A stretch of DNA of 24,472 nucleotides from Anaerolineaceae bacterium UBA6073 (GTDB lineage: Bacteria; Chloroflexota; Anaerolineae; Anaerolineales; Anaerolineaceae), in contig DIXT01000005.1 of assembly GCA_002436085.1 (NCBI GenBank), forward strand, positions 1 through 24,472. The letters run 5' to 3'. The translations under genes were made by a program, and so were the position numbers. Numbering within the stretch: position 1 is the first letter of the stretch; each line of letters begins with the position of its first letter. Positions 24,002 to 24,472 of the stretch are shown here, one piece after another. Under the pieces are notes generated by a model. That model saw only the letters and a program-made list of their open reading frames with translations, searched no databases and was not told the DNA's origin.

Positions 24002-24472
24002 ATGAAAAGACATTTGTTAAGAATAATCCTAGCACTCAGCGTGGTCTTATCCGTCGGGTCGCTGATTGTTTCCCAAACGCAAGCCCAGGGCAACAGCGGC
24101 GCTATCTGGACCACCCGGAACACTTGCGGCAACCCCGACCAGAATGTGAACCTCTATAACGTTGGTGAGACAGTTTACATCAACGGCGCAGGTTTTGACC
24201 CGGGCACTTATTCCTGGGACATCGTTGGTCAACCCGGAGGCGCTTCTGGCGACCCCGGACAGGCAGTAGCTGCTGGGACTGTGACCATAGGGGATGACGG
24301 CGCCTTCTGTTTTGCTGCCTATACGATCGCAGCGGATGATTGGGGAACGTACAACGTCAGCGTTGGCAACAAGAGCGATAACTATCGGGTCAATCAGCAG
24401 CCCACCTCCACGTTTACGCCCACTGCCACGCAAACTGCAACAAATACACCCACGCCGACCGTTACCGCTACC
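24002..24472 (+). CDS. Secreted protein with Thr/Pro-rich linker, 5' part only
   Basis: An open frame from ATG at 24002 (AAAGGAA upstream) through the window edge: 157 codons, no stop. It begins MKRHLLRIILALSVVLSVGS, a Sec signal peptide probably cleaved near SQTQAQ-GN. A domain of about 100 residues follows with GAIWTTRNTCGNPDQNVNLY, GETVYINGAGFDPGTYSWDI and DDWGTYNVSVGNKSDNYRV. It is an immunoglobulin-like beta sandwich by appearance, with two cysteines that may pair. The sequence then enters a low-complexity linker, TPTATQTATNTPTPTVTAT, of the kind common in Chloroflexota extracellular proteins. What follows the linker lies outside the window, so the function is unknown; a surface or secreted role is likely. 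Confidence 0.85.
   Translation, partial: MKRHLLRIILALSVVLSVGSLIVSQTQAQGNSGAIWTTRNTCGNPDQNVNLYNVGETVYINGAGFDPGTYSWDIVGQPGGASGDPGQAVAAGTVTIGDDGAFCFAAYTIAADDWGTYNVSVGNKSDNYRVNQQPTSTFTPTATQTATNTPTPTVTAT

Overview
The window reads as a chromosomal segment from a Chloroflexota bacterium of the Anaerolineae type. That assignment is an inference, resting on a compact GC-rich core, a GT-C membrane glycosyltransferase with a lectin-like tail, a secreted protein with a TPT-rich linker, a GatCAB operon and a 206-residue EF-Ts. No 16S gene or other decisive marker is present.

Layout. (1) 1-3750, minus strand: tRNA-Gly(TCC) with its own promoter, two odd copies of the tRNA 3' end downstream of it, then the overlapping operon gatC-gatA-gatB (tRNA-dependent amidotransferase). 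(2) 3742-10131, plus strand: a membrane glycosyltransferase, a roughly 50-bp tandem repeat array, a kinase-like protein with a degenerate P-loop, a Nudix hydrolase, a dynamin-like GTPase and a lipoprotein. (3) 10132-10834: about 700 bp of non-coding repeats, including a duplicated 135-138 bp unit and a 129-bp element with 12-bp terminal inverted repeats. (4) 10835-13707, minus strand: rpsB-tsf, then a small unknown gene coupled to pyrH. rpsB has a long structured leader.

(5) 13715-19660 is an accessory island, visibly more AT-rich towards its right side. It holds an IS-type DDE transposase against the rpsB promoter, an 820-residue archaeo-eukaryotic primase/SF2 helicase fusion of the TOTE conflict-system type, a short relic of a DUF35 gene, a DUF6994-like protein and a GNAT acetyltransferase. 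The DUF35 relic at 17857-17925 resembles the 3' end of the intact DUF35 gene at 19708-20109, so these two sequences bracket the DUF6994/GNAT pair. This island is the best candidate for a lesser-known system.

(6) 19658-24472: DUF35 gene, a decayed ycaQ-type glycosylase gene (premature stop, frameshift, large internal deletion), a 2H phosphoesterase, another repeat patch, a CDF metal transporter, trpS, and the 5' end of a secreted protein that runs off the window.

The core genes concern translation (tRNA-Gly, GatCAB, S2, EF-Ts, TrpRS) and RNA precursor supply (PyrH). The accessory genes concern the cell surface, membrane dynamics and probably genome conflict. All function calls come from reading motifs in the sequence; no database search was run.
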